From: Schistosoma mansoni
Lineage: Eukaryota > Platyhelminthes > Trematoda > Strigeidida > Schistosomatidae
Length of the DNA: 64,000 bases
Assembly: GCF_000237925.1 (NCBI RefSeq)
Contig: NC_031496.1
Location: 21,335,038 to 21,399,037 of the forward strand
Direction of reading: 5' to 3'
The translations under genes were made by a program, and so were the position numbers. Positions 25,528 to 40,100 of the stretch are shown here, piece after piece. How positions within the stretch are numbered: the first letter of the stretch is position 1; the number at the start of each line of letters is the position of its first letter. The notes beneath the pieces were generated by a model. The model made no database searches, was not told where the DNA came from, and saw only the letters and a program-made list of their open reading frames with translations.

Positions 25528-25910
25528 TGTTGGGGATGTTAGATCTCCAGAACTCACTTGGTAAACACCTTATTTCTGCGATTTTATTTTGAAATATTGA
25601 ATTTATTTGTTTTTGCGCCGAAAGCACTCTTATCACCTTTGTGTCATATATCTCACTTGGGAAGTCTTAGATGCTATTGGTTCGTTACGTCTTTTAGTAT
25701 GTTATTTTGTAACGCTTCCCAAGGACAGTTTTATGATGTATATATACGTTTGATTCGTGCCTGTTCGGTCACCTGTGATTCCGGCTGCTTGAGGGATATA
25801 TTTATTCCCCGTCCAAACCTCGACTTCTCTCTCTAGTTAGCGGGGCTGGGACTCATCAGAATAGCTAGCTTATCGGTCTTTGGTCACAAGTCTTTGTTCT
25901 GTTCGCAGAC
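25528..25910 (+). mobile_element. LTR-like repeat (copy A), fossil
   Basis: Begins TGTTGGGGATG and shares about 380 bases of collinear sequence with 48780-49157, including TTGGTAAACA..CTTATTT, CCAAGGACA, a TATATATAC box and CTCTAGTTAGC.GGGCTGGGA. The layout fits an LTR of a Ty3/gypsy element. Its orientation relative to the neighbouring minus-strand pol pieces is opposite, so it may belong to another insertion. Confidence 0.55.
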
Positions 25911-26027
25911 TAGGTGAACACAGCACATTTGTAATAAACACAAAGAGTATGGTGAACGTACAGTCATACAAGGTCAATGAGAGTTAATGTAGTGGTGAGT
26001 GTTTAATTTTGACATTGGTGGGTTCCT

Positions 26028-26306
26028 TTATCGATCACGACTAACGATCACTGTGAAAAATGACATATAGCAAAGTAAGCTGCCCATAAAGCTTTGCAAT
26101 GTTCGTGTTGCATTCCTCAGGTCAAACGGCATGCGAACAAATTCAAGCAGTCCAAAATGTGTAGTATAAGCTGTCATAGGGATGTCCTCCTCAGCTGCTG
26201 TGATGCTTTGATAGGGCCTGACCAAGTCGATTTTAGTAAATATATCCATACTTTGTGTATTGATGAATAAGTCCTCGAAGTAAATAGTTCTATGAGTCCT
26301 CGACAT
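26028..26306 (-). mobile_element. Ty3/gypsy reverse transcriptase fragment, fossil
   Basis: A minus-strand frame encodes the classic Ty3/gypsy reverse transcriptase stretch: FTKIDLVRPYQSI, AEEDIPMTAYTTHFGLLEF, VRMPFDLRNA. Only this part of pol is present, and the element is plainly broken. Confidence 0.75.
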
Positions 26307-26531
26307 TTGATGCTGACCGCATTAGTTTTACTGCAATCACCTAGTTGAAGGTATTAGGCCACATATATGCATCAGATCACGAGTGGGTACGCCGAGCTAC
26401 ACATCCCTTTCAACTGTTAGCCAGTTTAGACAAAACGTCCCTCGACATAGCGATAGCCTTCTAAAAACATATTCGAAGGCTTTCATTTCTCCCTTCTAAT
26501 TTGACCGGATCGGCATACTTCGAATATAAAG
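26274..26531. repeat. Left arm of a long inverted repeat in gypsy debris
   Basis: About 258 bases that recur in inverted orientation at 27206-27460 with few differences. The outer boundary overlaps the reverse transcriptase fragment. A more diverged third version lies at about 26660-26800. Confidence 0.85.
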
Positions 26532-27205
26532 GTGTTACTAGTGAAATCGTCGTCAAACCCCAAATACCTTTGGCATCTTTATGACTGAACTGAATTTTTT
26601 GGCAACCAAGTGTACTGAGCTAAAGAAGTTACGTGGATAGTGTAGCTGTAAATAATTCCCCAAAATCAATAGCTCATTAAGTGTTCGACATTGGATGCTG
26701 ACCACGTTGTTTAAGTGGACTTGTTTAGCTGAAGGCTTTCGGTCATGCATCGGCACCAGATCACGTTTCAACACAGCGTGGGACACAGCTCCTACGTTTC
26801 ATTAGCCAGCTTATAGAAAAGGTCTTCGATATATTGGTAACGAATCAAATATATCTTTCCTGCCTCTTCTCGTCTGACTTCTGATTTCTATCTGACTGGG
26901 AACAATCGAACATAGAAGGTGCTACTGGTATCCAGTTGTAAAACTAGAATATCCGTTGCATCATCAATAGTCTCACATGAAGATGTCACATGTATTGTAG
27001 TTCGACAACATTTTACCATCAACACCTGCTATAATTGGATCGTACTCACCCAGTGAAATCAAAAGTCAGAAGCGAGGAGGTCGGAAGATATCAATGTATA
27101 GAGAAGTGACTGATCTAAGCTGACTAGCGATCGCAGGAGAAGTTGAGCACAACTTTTCCTTTTGTGATCTGGTGCGGATGCATGACCTAGAGTCTTCGGC
27201 AACAA

Positions 27206-27460
27206 CTTTATATTCGAAGTATGCCGATCCGGTCAAATTAGAAGGGAGAAATGAAAGCCTTCGAATATGTTTTTAGAAGGCTATCGGTATGCCGAGGAAC
27301 GTTTTGTCTAAACTAACAGTTGAAAGGGATGTGTAGCTCGGCGTACCCACTCGTGATCTGATGCATATATGTGGCCTAATACCTCCAACCAGGTGATTGC
27401 AGTAAAACTAATGCAGTCAACATCAAATATCGAGGGCTTACAGAACTATTTACTTCGCAG
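27206..27460. repeat. Right arm of the long inverted repeat
   Basis: Inverted partner of 26274-26531 across a spacer of about 675 bases. Short motifs in the spacer (CGGATGCATGACC / GGTCATGCATCGG) are also inverted, so the symmetry runs inward. Confidence 0.85.
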
Positions 27461-27717
27461 AATTGTCTTCCGCTACAAAGGTTGTCCACACAAAAATACA
27501 ACTAATGGTATGAACAACACTGCTGTACATTTTGAAGGAGGAGCTGAACCAAAATAGAGACATTTGTTGTAAACAAATTTTAAGTCCAGGCCAGTTTATC
27601 ACCCTTTGTACTGCTTTATAATATTATCTATTAATTGAACATCGCAGCGTTAGGATGCGGCTTGTCTATTTTGGTGCGTTACTCTAGCACCAAGATTTCT
27701 ATCTTAATGCGTAGTTT

Positions 27718-28186
27718 ATGATTGGACCATATTTATTGGAAATGATGTTAGAGGTTAAAAAAGCATTTATTAACTTTTTGAGGATGAACAATGATTCAAG
27801 TCCTGATCCTCTCAAAGCATGTTCACATGGAAATGTTCATGTAAACGGACATTATCCTAGTCCGGTGCCTAACAGTAGTGTTATTCACACAGAACACTAC
27901 AATAAAAACAATGACCGTGTTCGTCGCCTTAGTTTCAAGAGGTTAACTATATCTGATTCGCTTGATCTAGCTGGAAATCGAATTCAGTCCCATTTATATT
28001 CAAAGCTCGGTTCAGAGGCGATCGAACTTGACTTAATGTGTGCCGATAAAACTTACTCCACAAAAGAAATTTCGAATAATGGTCATTTATTTTGTCCCGT
28101 TCCACTTGATGGTGATACGTTTTGTGATCATTGCAGCCAACCTATCTGGGAATTAGGTTGGCGTCCAGTGTGTTTAAAGTGTGCAA
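27718..28186 (+). CDS. RASSF1: RASSF exon 1: N-terminus and first half of C1 finger
   Basis: The ATG at 27718 is the first in frame after a TAG at 27712-27714; that TAG could also be an acceptor with the exon starting at 27715. It encodes an unconserved N-terminus and then GHLFCPVPLDGDTFCDHCSQ to LKCA. Donor GTGAGT at 28187 splits a Lys codon. Confidence 0.85.
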
Positions 28187-31100
28187 GTGAGTTCTCATAA
28201 TTTATTTAGATGTCCTATATTTAATCAACACACAAAAACAGTTTTAACGGCACACACTTTATTCTGCGAATCTCCCCTGAAAATCTCTTATACTTCTATA
28301 CATCTGTTTGCGTTTGTTCAGTGTTATCAGCGATGCACTCTAATACAATTAGATTACGCCCGAACTAGTTTCTAATTTATTTGGCGCTGAATGAATGCTA
28401 TAATTTAGCAACTTTGACTGACCAACTTAGGACTCGGCACAGGTTTTGCTAGTCCAGTGAAAATGATTTTGATTTCAAACGAACCTAAAACCCACTGTTA
28501 CTTCTCTGTTTCCATCGTAACAGTGCGATTGAGCGACACTCAGTTCTTGGGGCTCTTTCTGCTATGTTGTGCGGTAGTCAGTTTGATAATGTTATACAGG
28601 CTTAAATGCGCGTCCAAACCAGATATTAGAGTGAGGAAGCCAAGGTTGAGTAGGAAGCTTTTATTAGGTAACTGAGTCGGAAGGATGTTTACAGCTTATT
28701 CACAAATATATACTGATATCCCCTGTGAAATTAAGCCATATTTTTAAGCACTACAGTATATCTGTCTTCTCAGTTAGTTAAGCCAAATATGGATCAATAT
28801 CGTACGCCTATCAACATATGTCACATCATTTGGCTTGTATCCGATTATTTCATCTCATCACCACCATAGTAGTCTGATATCAGTAAGATTTCAGTAACGA
28901 GCTTGAGGTTCGAGGGCAAGTTTATACTCTCAACTCTATGGTATGGTAAATGTTAGTGTTATACTCGATCCTAGCTTTAAAGTTTAAAATGTATGGAGCT
29001 AATATATAAGGAACTATTCACGAGCGGAGTGTATGTTACCGGCTGTAAACAGTTATCCTTAAGGCTATCCAGTCATCCTCCCAGGTTTCCGATACCACCA
29101 CTGACACTGCTTCCTCTTTAGACACCTCTAAAGGAAATGTTCTTTTATGGTGGAGACACTTGGTGAGTGATATCTCTACACTACCGATTCGGTTTTTAAA
29201 AATGCTGTCTATGTAATGCTAAAGTTTAACACTTCATAATATAACAAATTTAATTAGGAAGAGCATAAGAAGATGCGTTTCACTGAGGCAGCCTTTTTGT
29301 GGACCTTTTTCCTTGATGAACATGAAGAGTAGGATAAATGAAATAGTTGTATTTATTCGTTGTCTCACCAGACCTTTAGAAACTGGACGACTACAGAATC
29401 AAGAAATTTCAGTAAACATGACGGACACACGTAAATTCACGTCACCCAAAGTTTCCTTCAAGAAGGCAAACAGTAATAAAGATTAAGATGAATAAATCTG
29501 TCTTCTATTATTTCATACCTAAATGGCCAAATAAAGGGTACTAATAATAGTTTTGTTTCAGGTTGGAAAAAGTAGTAACTGATGACTCGACCGCTTTCCT
29601 GTTTCCGTGTTAGTAGATATTTTAAAAAAATTGCATGACTAAACCATGACCAAGCTAATATTTTTGGTCCGGATCACTGGTTATTTAAGATCAAGAGGAA
29701 GGATTATCGTTCACATACACTCGTATCTTACTGATAGGTGTCAACGGGTATGAGTATTATATTTTGAGTGTGTTGTTAGTCTCAGTCATTTGACACCACG
29801 CGGAATGCATCACAACACTAATTTAGATTAGTGAAAAAACGGTATGACTAAACGATTGAGTGTTTGTTTAGCTTGTGTGGGCAAGCACGAGACGTAAGTA
29901 CAGTTTTTTATCGATTGAATCTTATCTACAATCCTGTTTTCACACACCTTGCTGACATGAGTTATAGTTTGAGTTAAAAAGTCCTGTTATATCACCTTGC
30001 TTTCCTTTTGATTATGTTTCTATAAGCGCAAATTTACAGTGAAAAAGTGTTATGTTTCGTGAACATTCGTACTCTACAAGTAACCCCACTTTTACCTCTA
30101 AAATCAAGCCCTACCCTAACATTCAGTCTCTTACCAAAGAAAAACAACTAGCCGAGTAGTATCTTTTAGTACAAAATAAACAAAAATGTAACTGTATTAC
30201 GAAACTGATCTGTAACAAACTGTATTTGAAACTATGTTGCATTTTCTTCAGAATGCCACATGACCTGTCACTGGCTGTGCAAAACTGAGGTTACTGTTCT
30301 GTGTGATGAAGACGTCAAGACCTCACATCAAGTTGCTGAACCAAATCTATTCCCCCCATTGGTTGTTTTGGGAGACGATTTAGAACAAGTAAGCATGCTT
30401 TACATTTTACCATGATATAAGTAAATAACAACTATTTAGGAGTAGTTCATTGACTTAAACTCATTTCATCTTCTGTGATGTGCGCTGTCAGGTTTAAGGC
30501 TCGCACATCGTTTTTATAATAATAAACCAACAACCTTGATCAACTTTTATACTGCTAGGCTTTGTTATCATCAAGAGAAACCTGTTTCACATCATCTAGC
30601 GATAATCAACCTAAAGCCTTGCATAAATATGCATGGAGCCAAGTTGTAATACTAACTTTGACACAATTATAGTAAAGTTAAAATGAATACCAATGGGATT
30701 AGGAGTAATGTAGTTGCAATGGTAATGAGAAATATTGTGCAGTGAGAATATAATTCGAGGTTACAGACTGATAAGTTATGTTTAGTGGTATAGTTTCTCT
30801 TTATTACGAAACAGCTACTCCTATCGCTTAATATTCTTGGACACCAAATCAGAACACGGTTGAACAGGAACGAAATTATGTTTTAAATAACAAGGGTAGA
30901 TGGAAGTAGGGATTTCAATAAGAAAAACATTAGTGTATCCACAGTTTTTACACTAGGAGATTCTAGTGTATTCTCCAAGTGTCCACCGGCGCTGATTGGA
31001 TAAGAATTAGCCAGCCCGCGCGCCTCAACACAATCGTGCACGCGACGTGCTTTAATCCAGTCCACATTCCGCCTAACAAGTGGAATGCTAGAACTGAAGT

Positions 31101-34100
31101 TCTGGAATAAAGAATAAATGTATATGCACTATGGTGACCGATTCTGAGCCATGTCACCTAATCTCTTTAACCATTGGTCACGGTTATCGTACAGATCCCA
31201 ACCAGATAGTCTGCATCTGTCAGCATAGCCTAGATCAATAGTAAGTTATTTCATCGATTGACCCCACAACTTGGTTTGAACGATATTAATTTTCCTCTAA
31301 CTTGCTCCTACATTAACTCACAATACTCGCCAAGGTAGACAGTGGTTGGGTATACGTAAGGTATATCGCAACCATCTCAGTCGGTGAAAACTTGCAACCT
31401 CATCTTTACTTTATACCTTATGCCTAATCCCAGTACTACTCAGTCGTTTCACGATACGTGAGTATTGCTCCAAAAATACCTATGTCCTAAAACTTTCCAA
31501 TGCTGGTTTTCTACTTTCTTAGACTATTTTTCACAGCCTTAACTTAAAACGGGGCTGCTCCACAGTATATTCACCTGCCGGTCAGCAGATATCGCGCACA
31601 ACCCACTGGTTACGCAACTTGATAAGGACCGAATGAGATTTCTCAGGCTTCCTGTAAAACTAATCTTTTACTCCATCCAAGTTTTAACCATTGAGAACAT
31701 AGGCAGGAACAACGAAGAGGCAACGCCATGTGTCCCTGTCTTTCCAAGTTCTTACTACACTGTTTAGATGGCTAGCATATAAGTAGTTATCTACAGGGAT
31801 TCAATCAGGAACTGCCTGTTCTGTTTTCAGACGTAGTGCTATACGTACATTGGGGAGATTACAAGAAGCTGCTGTTGCATTACCAGATACACGAAGGGTG
31901 ATTCTCACTGAATCTCTATATTGGATACATATGGTCAGGTGTATGACTACTCTAGGATCCTGTATCCATGCATTAATGACACGAAATTCTCGGGTCTTAG
32001 CTAAGTCCTGTTGTCTGAATCAACTTAGGGTTTGGATACTGAAAGTCCCAATATGCAGTTTGAAGAGTAATCTTAGGAGAATTGGGATAGCAATTCATGA
32101 ACTTATATCGTTAGCACTAGTGGCATGTGTAGAAGAAGTCAAAAACAAAATGAGAGTTGATAGTTGAAGTAGGAAAAATATAATGAAGTGAATTAGGGAT
32201 TTGATTGTAAACAGGACTAACTTGGGTGCTGTTAAAATATGAAAACAGTTGTCGCTTCACAGTTTCCATCATTGTGAACGGATGCTTCTTGAGGCACCTG
32301 AAAATCAATTAAATTACTAGCTTAATAACAGGATCATATGACACGGTGTATGTACGATCTCATCTTATTATGGAGTCGGTGATCTTTCGTCTAAGAAACA
32401 CACATATCTCACCATTAATTCACTGTTGATCGTCCTTCGTAAATGTAATATCACTGTTGAACATTAAATTGTGTAGTAACGGTAAAGTGGAATGTCTAGA
32501 GATGCGAGTATATCTGTTACCGATTAAATACATTAAGAAAAACCTAGATTTTCTAGGAATGGTTGCTCACCATAATGTCTTCACTTTCTGAAGTCTGAGA
32601 TGCAGATTTGAACCCCATCACGCTCTTTTGGATCTAGGAAACTTCATAGTATGGCTAATATTCGTACAATAGAGTTGGATCAACGTTAAGTGCATAAACG
32701 TGTATTTAGCTAATGAGTTGCACTGAAAGTTAAACTTGAACTGTGACAAGTATTTTAACAGTACAAAAGCGTCTTCAATCGTAGCCTATTTTATTCGTTA
32801 TCCGCCTTTCACTGTACTCATAGTGTAAACTAATATATTAAGATTAATAGTAAAAGCCCAGTTACAATCCAAATTAATGACAACAATAAGTTTTAGTTTT
32901 CTGACTCAAGGAAAGTTATTCATGTGTGACTAATAATTAAGTAACCTTCGTTTGTTGATTGTCTCATAAATCTGCTGATTACTGGATATGTACTATTTGT
33001 ATATTATGCATAATAATAATGCAGTCGTTGTCTAAGGTTATTCTAGCAATAATCGGTTAATATTATTAGCATTTTGAAATAACATTTTAAAGTACGATAT
33101 AAATTTCTGTATGTTTAATAGTGGAATATAAACTTCTTCAAGTCTTCCGTTTTCGTAATCAGTTAATCTTTAGTTGTAATACAAAATATATATTTCCAAC
33201 GTTTCAATCTGTTTTACTTCAGCAGGTTGACAGCTCAGTCTCTAAGTTATCAACAAGTCCGGGGAACGATAGCACTAATTATCTGGCGTATGAAGGAACT
33301 TTAGTTAAGTCTTCCCAACTGGACTTCCATGTAAATAATCACCAAACTTCTGAATCTGATATACCTTTACTTGATACTGTTTCTCCAAATGAATTAAATG
33401 GAGTGAATAGTCCTGTTGACAAAGTGATTGATCATCTTGCGTTCGAAAAAGTTACTTTACAATCAATATCTCCTAGTTCGAGTTAGTGTTATTTTTAATA
33501 CTACTTTGTTGATGTTTATTTTATTATTTACACTCCTTTACTAATTAAAAATGCTTACCCTAACATAACTTAACCACCGTAAAACTTATCGTCTTCACCT
33601 TAGTCGTATACAAAAATGTAATATATTGCAGCTCATCCATAGTCTGCATTAAAAAATGTCCCTAGACTTACATTAAGATTTCTTTTATAGGAGGTTCAAG
33701 CTTATGTAATGGTTGAACCATGGATAAACGAAAATAACTTTTTGACTTAAAAATGACGTTAACTGATGGATTATCAAAACTAAGACACCGTAAACTTTTC
33801 ATGTTATTTTTGAACTTCCCACTATCATACATTCGTGATCTCTGTAGCTAAATCTATAACGAAACATTTTCAAAATCTTATTGGGCTAAGAAAGTAATAT
33901 GCTATCATTATTGTTATGGATTAATCATCATTTCACGATCATACACAGACCTGTCTTTTGCCAAGTCTGTGTCAATAATATCAACATAAGTCGAATGCAA
34001 CAGTTCATAAAGAACATGTTTGGTTTCGGAATATATTTTGGGAAGCAATCTTTTTGCGAAGAAAGACTGTTTAGGTCAGTCAGAAATTCTGATGGAGGTT

Positions 34101-37100
34101 AGCTGCTCAATAATATTAAGTTGAGCAAGAGTATACACTAATTAAGAATAAAACAGTGCAGAAATATAATTTTTTAGGTATCATTACCAAGGTTTGACTT
34201 GATAATTTCGAATAAATTGAACATTGGTTGGATTGTTGCTGATAAAAATAATATACTTGGAATATCCCATTGAGTACAAGAATAAAATTTTCCAACATTT
34301 CATGACTTAGTATAGGCCAATTCGTCATGAGATGTCAGGAAATTTTATTTTCTTACTCACTGGGATATTACAAATTTATTATTTTTATTAGCGGGAATAT
34401 AAGGTTCACCTACAATAATCCATTTTTAGGATTGGTAATAAGTTTTTATCGAGTACACTATTCGTACTCTTCACCTTGGATTATCGTGGTTGGTGGGAAG
34501 ATCGTCATACTACTAGAGTTCGTATACAAAAACAAGTTATTTCATTGGTATAATTTACCCTAAAAACCGTTGACGTGAAGATTTAGTTCAAGTGACTCAA
34601 TTTCGTGTCTTATATTCTCGCCTATTGATGACAATGAATAGAACTTTCTTAAAAGATTGTAAAGTTTTACGAGTATTTTGAGGGGTATTACAGATTCTTA
34701 ACACCTTCGGTCTTTCATGAACACTTAAATTAAAAGTCAGACTGTTTTGATATCATACTGCTTGTCTGTCGTTAACAACTTCACCATTACTGAGAACTGG
34801 GAATTTTAGCATCCAATATGCGGAACAACAAATAATTGTCTTTACGTCGATGTGGTTGTTTGACAATACATAAGAGTTTTTGTTCATGAAATTAACACGT
34901 GCTTGTTACTTCCTTAATAACATTTCTGTTTTTATATGCGACGTTTAGTTCGTAGTCAGTTATAATAGTTTGTAAAGGTTGTCAACTTCCTGCTTCTTTT
35001 GGTTCCAAATAACTTCTCGGTTCTAGCTTTGATTACACAAAGAAGTAAACAACAAATCCGTTGTGACTTACAGGTTTTAATTTTTTTATTCTATTTGATT
35101 TACGCTAAAGAAACATAGTTTTATTAGTTGAAAGCGTGGTTTTGATTAAAATTGTTTTTCTCTATTACAATCATTTTAGATCAGTACACTACTATGACTA
35201 CAGACTTCGACACACCGTTAAACGTACCTGCTAAACTGGATAATGGAATATCAGTAAAGAAGAAAGCTGAATGTTTATCTCACTCAACATTGTCAAGGCG
35301 TGCTACTGAGTTTTATAAATCGAAAACACCAGCTGATGTAAAATTAGTCAGTAGACACTCATTTCTATGTGGAAATAAACCAAAAGTTTCCCTAGCTTAT
35401 GATTTTTCAAGCTTAGATAAGGAGGCAATTCGAGATCGAGGGATTCTTGTGAGACAGCTAAGTCCATCTCTTACTGAATTACAAAACACTTCTAAACCAC
35501 TTCAGAATACAAACATTATCTCAGATACCCCGAACTCCGTTCCTTTTACCCGTTCAGATGAAAGTTCGTCTTTAGAAAAAGAAGTTTCTGATATTGGCCT
35601 TGCCAGTGTGATGCAAACAACTCAGGAATTTGTTCGCACCAAGCAAAAACGAAGCTTTCAGACTCACATACGTTCTTCAACCGCGCTTCCATTAATCCCT
35701 ATGGTGGTTGGACCGCGAGCAGTATTGCCTTGGCCCTCTGATCGTTTGAAACAGTTAATTCAAATATTTAGTGCAAATGAATTCGGATTACAAGCTGCTA
35801 GTGTAAGTTTGTCTTAAACTCAATACTTGCCATAATTAGTGCAAGGAATATTTGTTACCAAAGTTTTTAACATGCTATAGTTAGAGAATATAATTGATTG
35901 AAAAATCAGGTCTATCGCAAAATTTAAAAAAATCATAAACAACTGTAGGCCCAAGAGTTAATTCAGGAGGTGGGATAAAGTCAAACTAAATATCAACATA
36001 ATAATCTAAGAAGTGTTGACAAAAACCATCTAAAATTAATGCGTGTTGGATAAGATCACTGAATTGCAATATGAAGTACTGGTTAGTCTACGAGTGATCA
36101 TATCAACTAACAGTGTTTCTAAATATTGACCTGGGAATTGTAAACTTTTTGGCTTGTTGTTGGTAATCGATTATTTAGGGCTTCAGTTGACGTTACTGGA
36201 TTTTTAAGGGGCTTTTGTTGAATAGGCGGGGATACTTTACTAATTTGATACCTGGTGACTGGAAACCCGTAAATGGGATAACGTAAGTAAAACACAAGGA
36301 CCATAAATAAGAATATATTTTACTCCCAAGACAAATCAAAATGATATATAAATGCACCAATTGATTTACAGTTGGAATAACAGTCAGATTTGTATACTTT
36401 GACGAGTCGTATCGATTAATCAATAACTTACTGTGTGAACACATGATATCATGCTGTTAAGCATCTGTAACCAACAGATAGACCTAACAGACTAAGTTAT
36501 ACCATAACTTCTTGCTGGTATGTACTTATCTGTTACAGACTGGAAAAAAGTCAATTTCATGTGTTACTTGCACTCTGATCTGTTAATTACATGCTCACCA
36601 TATTGGCTGTCAATCCATCAGTAACCATAAAGTGTATGGATACAACAACTCGTGTTTCTTCTTGTAGTCAGTCTTATTGGACCATGTTAAACGCTCGAGT
36701 ATTGTTTTTTCTTAGTATATGAAGCCACTTTGACTTTGGCTCATTAGTTTGGTGGTTTGAATACCCTTCTCCTTACCTTTGGTTTGGTCTGTCGTTTAGT
36801 ATCACTAGCCTTCAAATCAAGTGGTTTATGTGGCGCATATGTATTTGGTGCCCACTTGTAGTCGATTATAGTTCATCAACTCTTGTGTTTATTCTGTGTA
36901 TTTCCAGTGTTCTGTTTACTATAGGGTATTCATATTTTTCCGTTTACAGCTAACTGGTACTGATTCATGTGATTGCGAAGGCCAAGTTCGTGTACATATA
37001 AACTTACTCCGCCCTATTCAAATGTTACTTACAGCTAGACCAGCTTCCATTTTCGACGTAGTTGGTGCAAAAAGTGATGAAACAGATGATGATGATAATG

Positions 37101-40100
37101 AAGAAGATGACGATGGGGTAGAAGATGTTAGCAATCGATCTGAAGATGATCAGAATCTTTGGTTGGTCCAAAGTGACAACAATAACTGCCATCTTGTCTC
37201 GAAACAACACCCTTCTCATACACCACATTCTTTTGTACCAGCCAACATTCCATATTTTTCATCAAATAATAAAGTGCATAAAGCTGATGGAAATATTGTT
37301 GAGTCACATCGCCGGTTAGGTAGAACAGCTTCAACAGTATCTACTTTTCGGTTACCAAGAGGAAGCACAAAATTGTTGCATGTTCGACTGTAAGTTACTT
37401 CTGTTCTATGAGTGTAAAGTAGAAATCTAATATTTTGTTGTTAACGTGTAATATATTCAATATGAGCTTACCGTAAATCTGCAAATCCTAGTTTCTGTTC
37501 CGTATGAACTCGTGGGTATATATGGTTAAAGGGTCTAAAACTAAAATACGGGAATTTATTGCTTAGTGCTCTATAGTTTTTCGAGTGGTAGCTTAGTGTT
37601 TAGGGCGTTTAAATCTCAACTGCTAAGAGGTAGGTTTGGATCCCTCTCCACCTACTTCGTTTACGCCAGCTAAGTAGTATCACTAGGCCTTACACATAAA
37701 ATGTGGTTGAAGTTTAAATACGTACGAATTTATACTTGTTCAATGAGTTCGTTCTACTCAGTTCGTTTTGTACACAAGTCTTACCAGAAATAAGTTATAA
37801 ACTTTTAACATGAATTTATACATTATCTTTTGACTTATTTATTATCTACCAATTATTAAACATGGCGAGTTTAAAGCGGCTAGTCCCTTTGATAAATTTC
37901 GATGGTGTAATAATAAGACGAAGACATTTTTATTTAATTTTAATGATTTCATTATTTATCACTTCATACACAAATTCATACTTCTTTTCTACTGATTTAG
38001 TGTAAAGTGATAATGAATAAAATAGTTTGTTAATTAAGAGCACTATTTCAAGGATGATGTATCGCATAGTTAATTTGAAATATATTTAATTTTCAATGGA
38101 ATTTGTTTAAAAGAGCTTTTCAATTCATAAATAGCTTAAATAGTTTGCACTTAAAAGTCGAGTACGTTGATTGTCTTTCTGTGTGTGTATGTGAAGTATT
38201 GATGTGAATTGCTTTAAGAGGAAAAATATTGGTTTGTATTTTGTGTATTTATTTTATTCTATAGATCGACAACTGCACAAATGGTTATCTGTGCACTACT
38301 TGATCGATTTGGTATACGAGACAATCCTCAAAAGTTTGCTTTATATGAACACACAATTGAAGGTGATCAGAAAGGTCAGTTATAACGATGTCATGTGATA
38401 TTGTAATATTTTAATATGTTTCTTTTTAAAACAGATGATTAGATCACTAAAGTGTTGAAGCATAGTTTACGGTATTCATAGTGTGTGGGGTTGTAATTAT
38501 TTGTTAGTTTTTCACTTGGTTGTGTTTTGATCTTATTATTCTTATTGCCGACGGGGCCAGTAAAGTAAGCACTTGCTACACTTGCATTGTTCATATTTGA
38601 CTTGGAAATTTTGTCTCGTTTGTCTATTAACAAATTGAGTTTCCCACATATTTAATATTGTACATGAATTACATTGAATGCCTTTACTTCATCATGGTTT
38701 GGATAAAGTCAGTGGATTTTAGCAGTACCGCAAGCACAGAATGCTTACTGTGAAATCTAGAAATCCTGAATCCAGTGTCGTTTTTAGGCCAAAATTAGTC
38801 ATTCCTATAGATTACAAAATGAAGAAAAGACTAACTACGTAGTGTCCTATAGTTTTTAATCGTTCTCTATATCATGTTATTCCTTGATAACAACTTTTTG
38901 CAAATTAATTCACTTATTCCATAGTTTAGATAAATAGCTTATAGCCTACTTTCTTAAATTTTCCATTAATGGATCAAATATGCAATGAGATAAATGGATT
39001 TATATTTGTTTTCAGTTAGTCCCGGGAGTAATATCTTTTAAACTATTATACCACAGCAATGTCAAGTTACTTACAAAGATCGTAGGGAATTGTATTTATC
39101 AGCTAACAAATTCAACAAGTTTGACACTGAACTACATTGAGCCGTGGCCTTTAGCTTTGTTTTAGATTTTCTATTTCAATTTTTGATCCGGAGTCATCAT
39201 AAAAGTTAGTTCCACTAGGTGGCTAGGTTTATCTTGGTTTCTGATAGACCATAGAGAAAATTGATATATAGGATCTCAAACTGTGAAAGATTCGAACACT
39301 TAATCTAATAACTGGAAGTTACCGCTACTTTGACCAAAGTATAGACTAATTTTGATTTGTCTAAAAATTCGAATCAATGAAAATTCTAACGAGCTATCAA
39401 ATTGTTAACTTGTTAAGTAGGATTTATAGTTTAAACTTTAACTGCAGTAATCGTTATCATTGCTTATGCAAAGTGTTTACCTAACTTTCGTCCATTTTTT
39501 AAGATCTAGTGTATGTTTATGTATTCGTGTGTCTGCTGTATAAAACTTATTATCGTAATCCATGTTTGTAGCATAGATTATTGTAAAAAATAGCATCACT
39601 TTTGTTTGACGCTCCAATTTCACATTTGCCTAGTAACCTTTACATCATATTCAAAAGACAACCATTTAGTTTGTTACAATTGTTTACCGGAAGCTTAAAT
39701 TGTTACGTAACTTTTCTTTTCTTATGTGTATTTATGCATGAGCCCATGATATTTTCCAAGGGACACTTTTATTTATTCATGTACGTGATCCATACCTTCT
39801 TCTGTTTTCAACCTTATAAACATTCAAATTAGGTCACTAGGTTGCAATTGCCATTTAACTCTGTTTAGCATTAAAAAATAGTGAACGGGATGTCGAGTTA
39901 CCTAGACTAGTGACCACATTAAAACTTGATCGGTCGACTTTAATCTTCAAGAAGGACTAAAGAAGCATAATATTTTTGATTACTCAGTGATCAATCAATG
40001 TATCCATGTTACCTGCTTATCTCTTAGATTATAGTAATTATACTAATCCAGTCATTCACAAAAAACTAGACATGAGAAACATCTTATAATGTATGAGATA

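Noticed and set aside
27369-27557. 62-codon plus frame before RASSF
   Set aside because: Falls in the right arm of the inverted repeat made of gypsy debris.
31850-32167. 105-codon plus frame in RASSF intron 2
   Set aside because: No family resemblance, and RASSF exons 2 and 3 join in phase without it; sits in repeat-like DNA.
37025-37334. Overlapping minus and plus frames of 64-68 codons
   Set aside because: Shadows of RASSF exon 5, whose acidic repeat codons give long open frames on the other strand.
37581-37665. Possible tRNA gene in RASSF intron 5
   Set aside because: A and B box-like phrases are present but the acceptor and anticodon stems do not pair.
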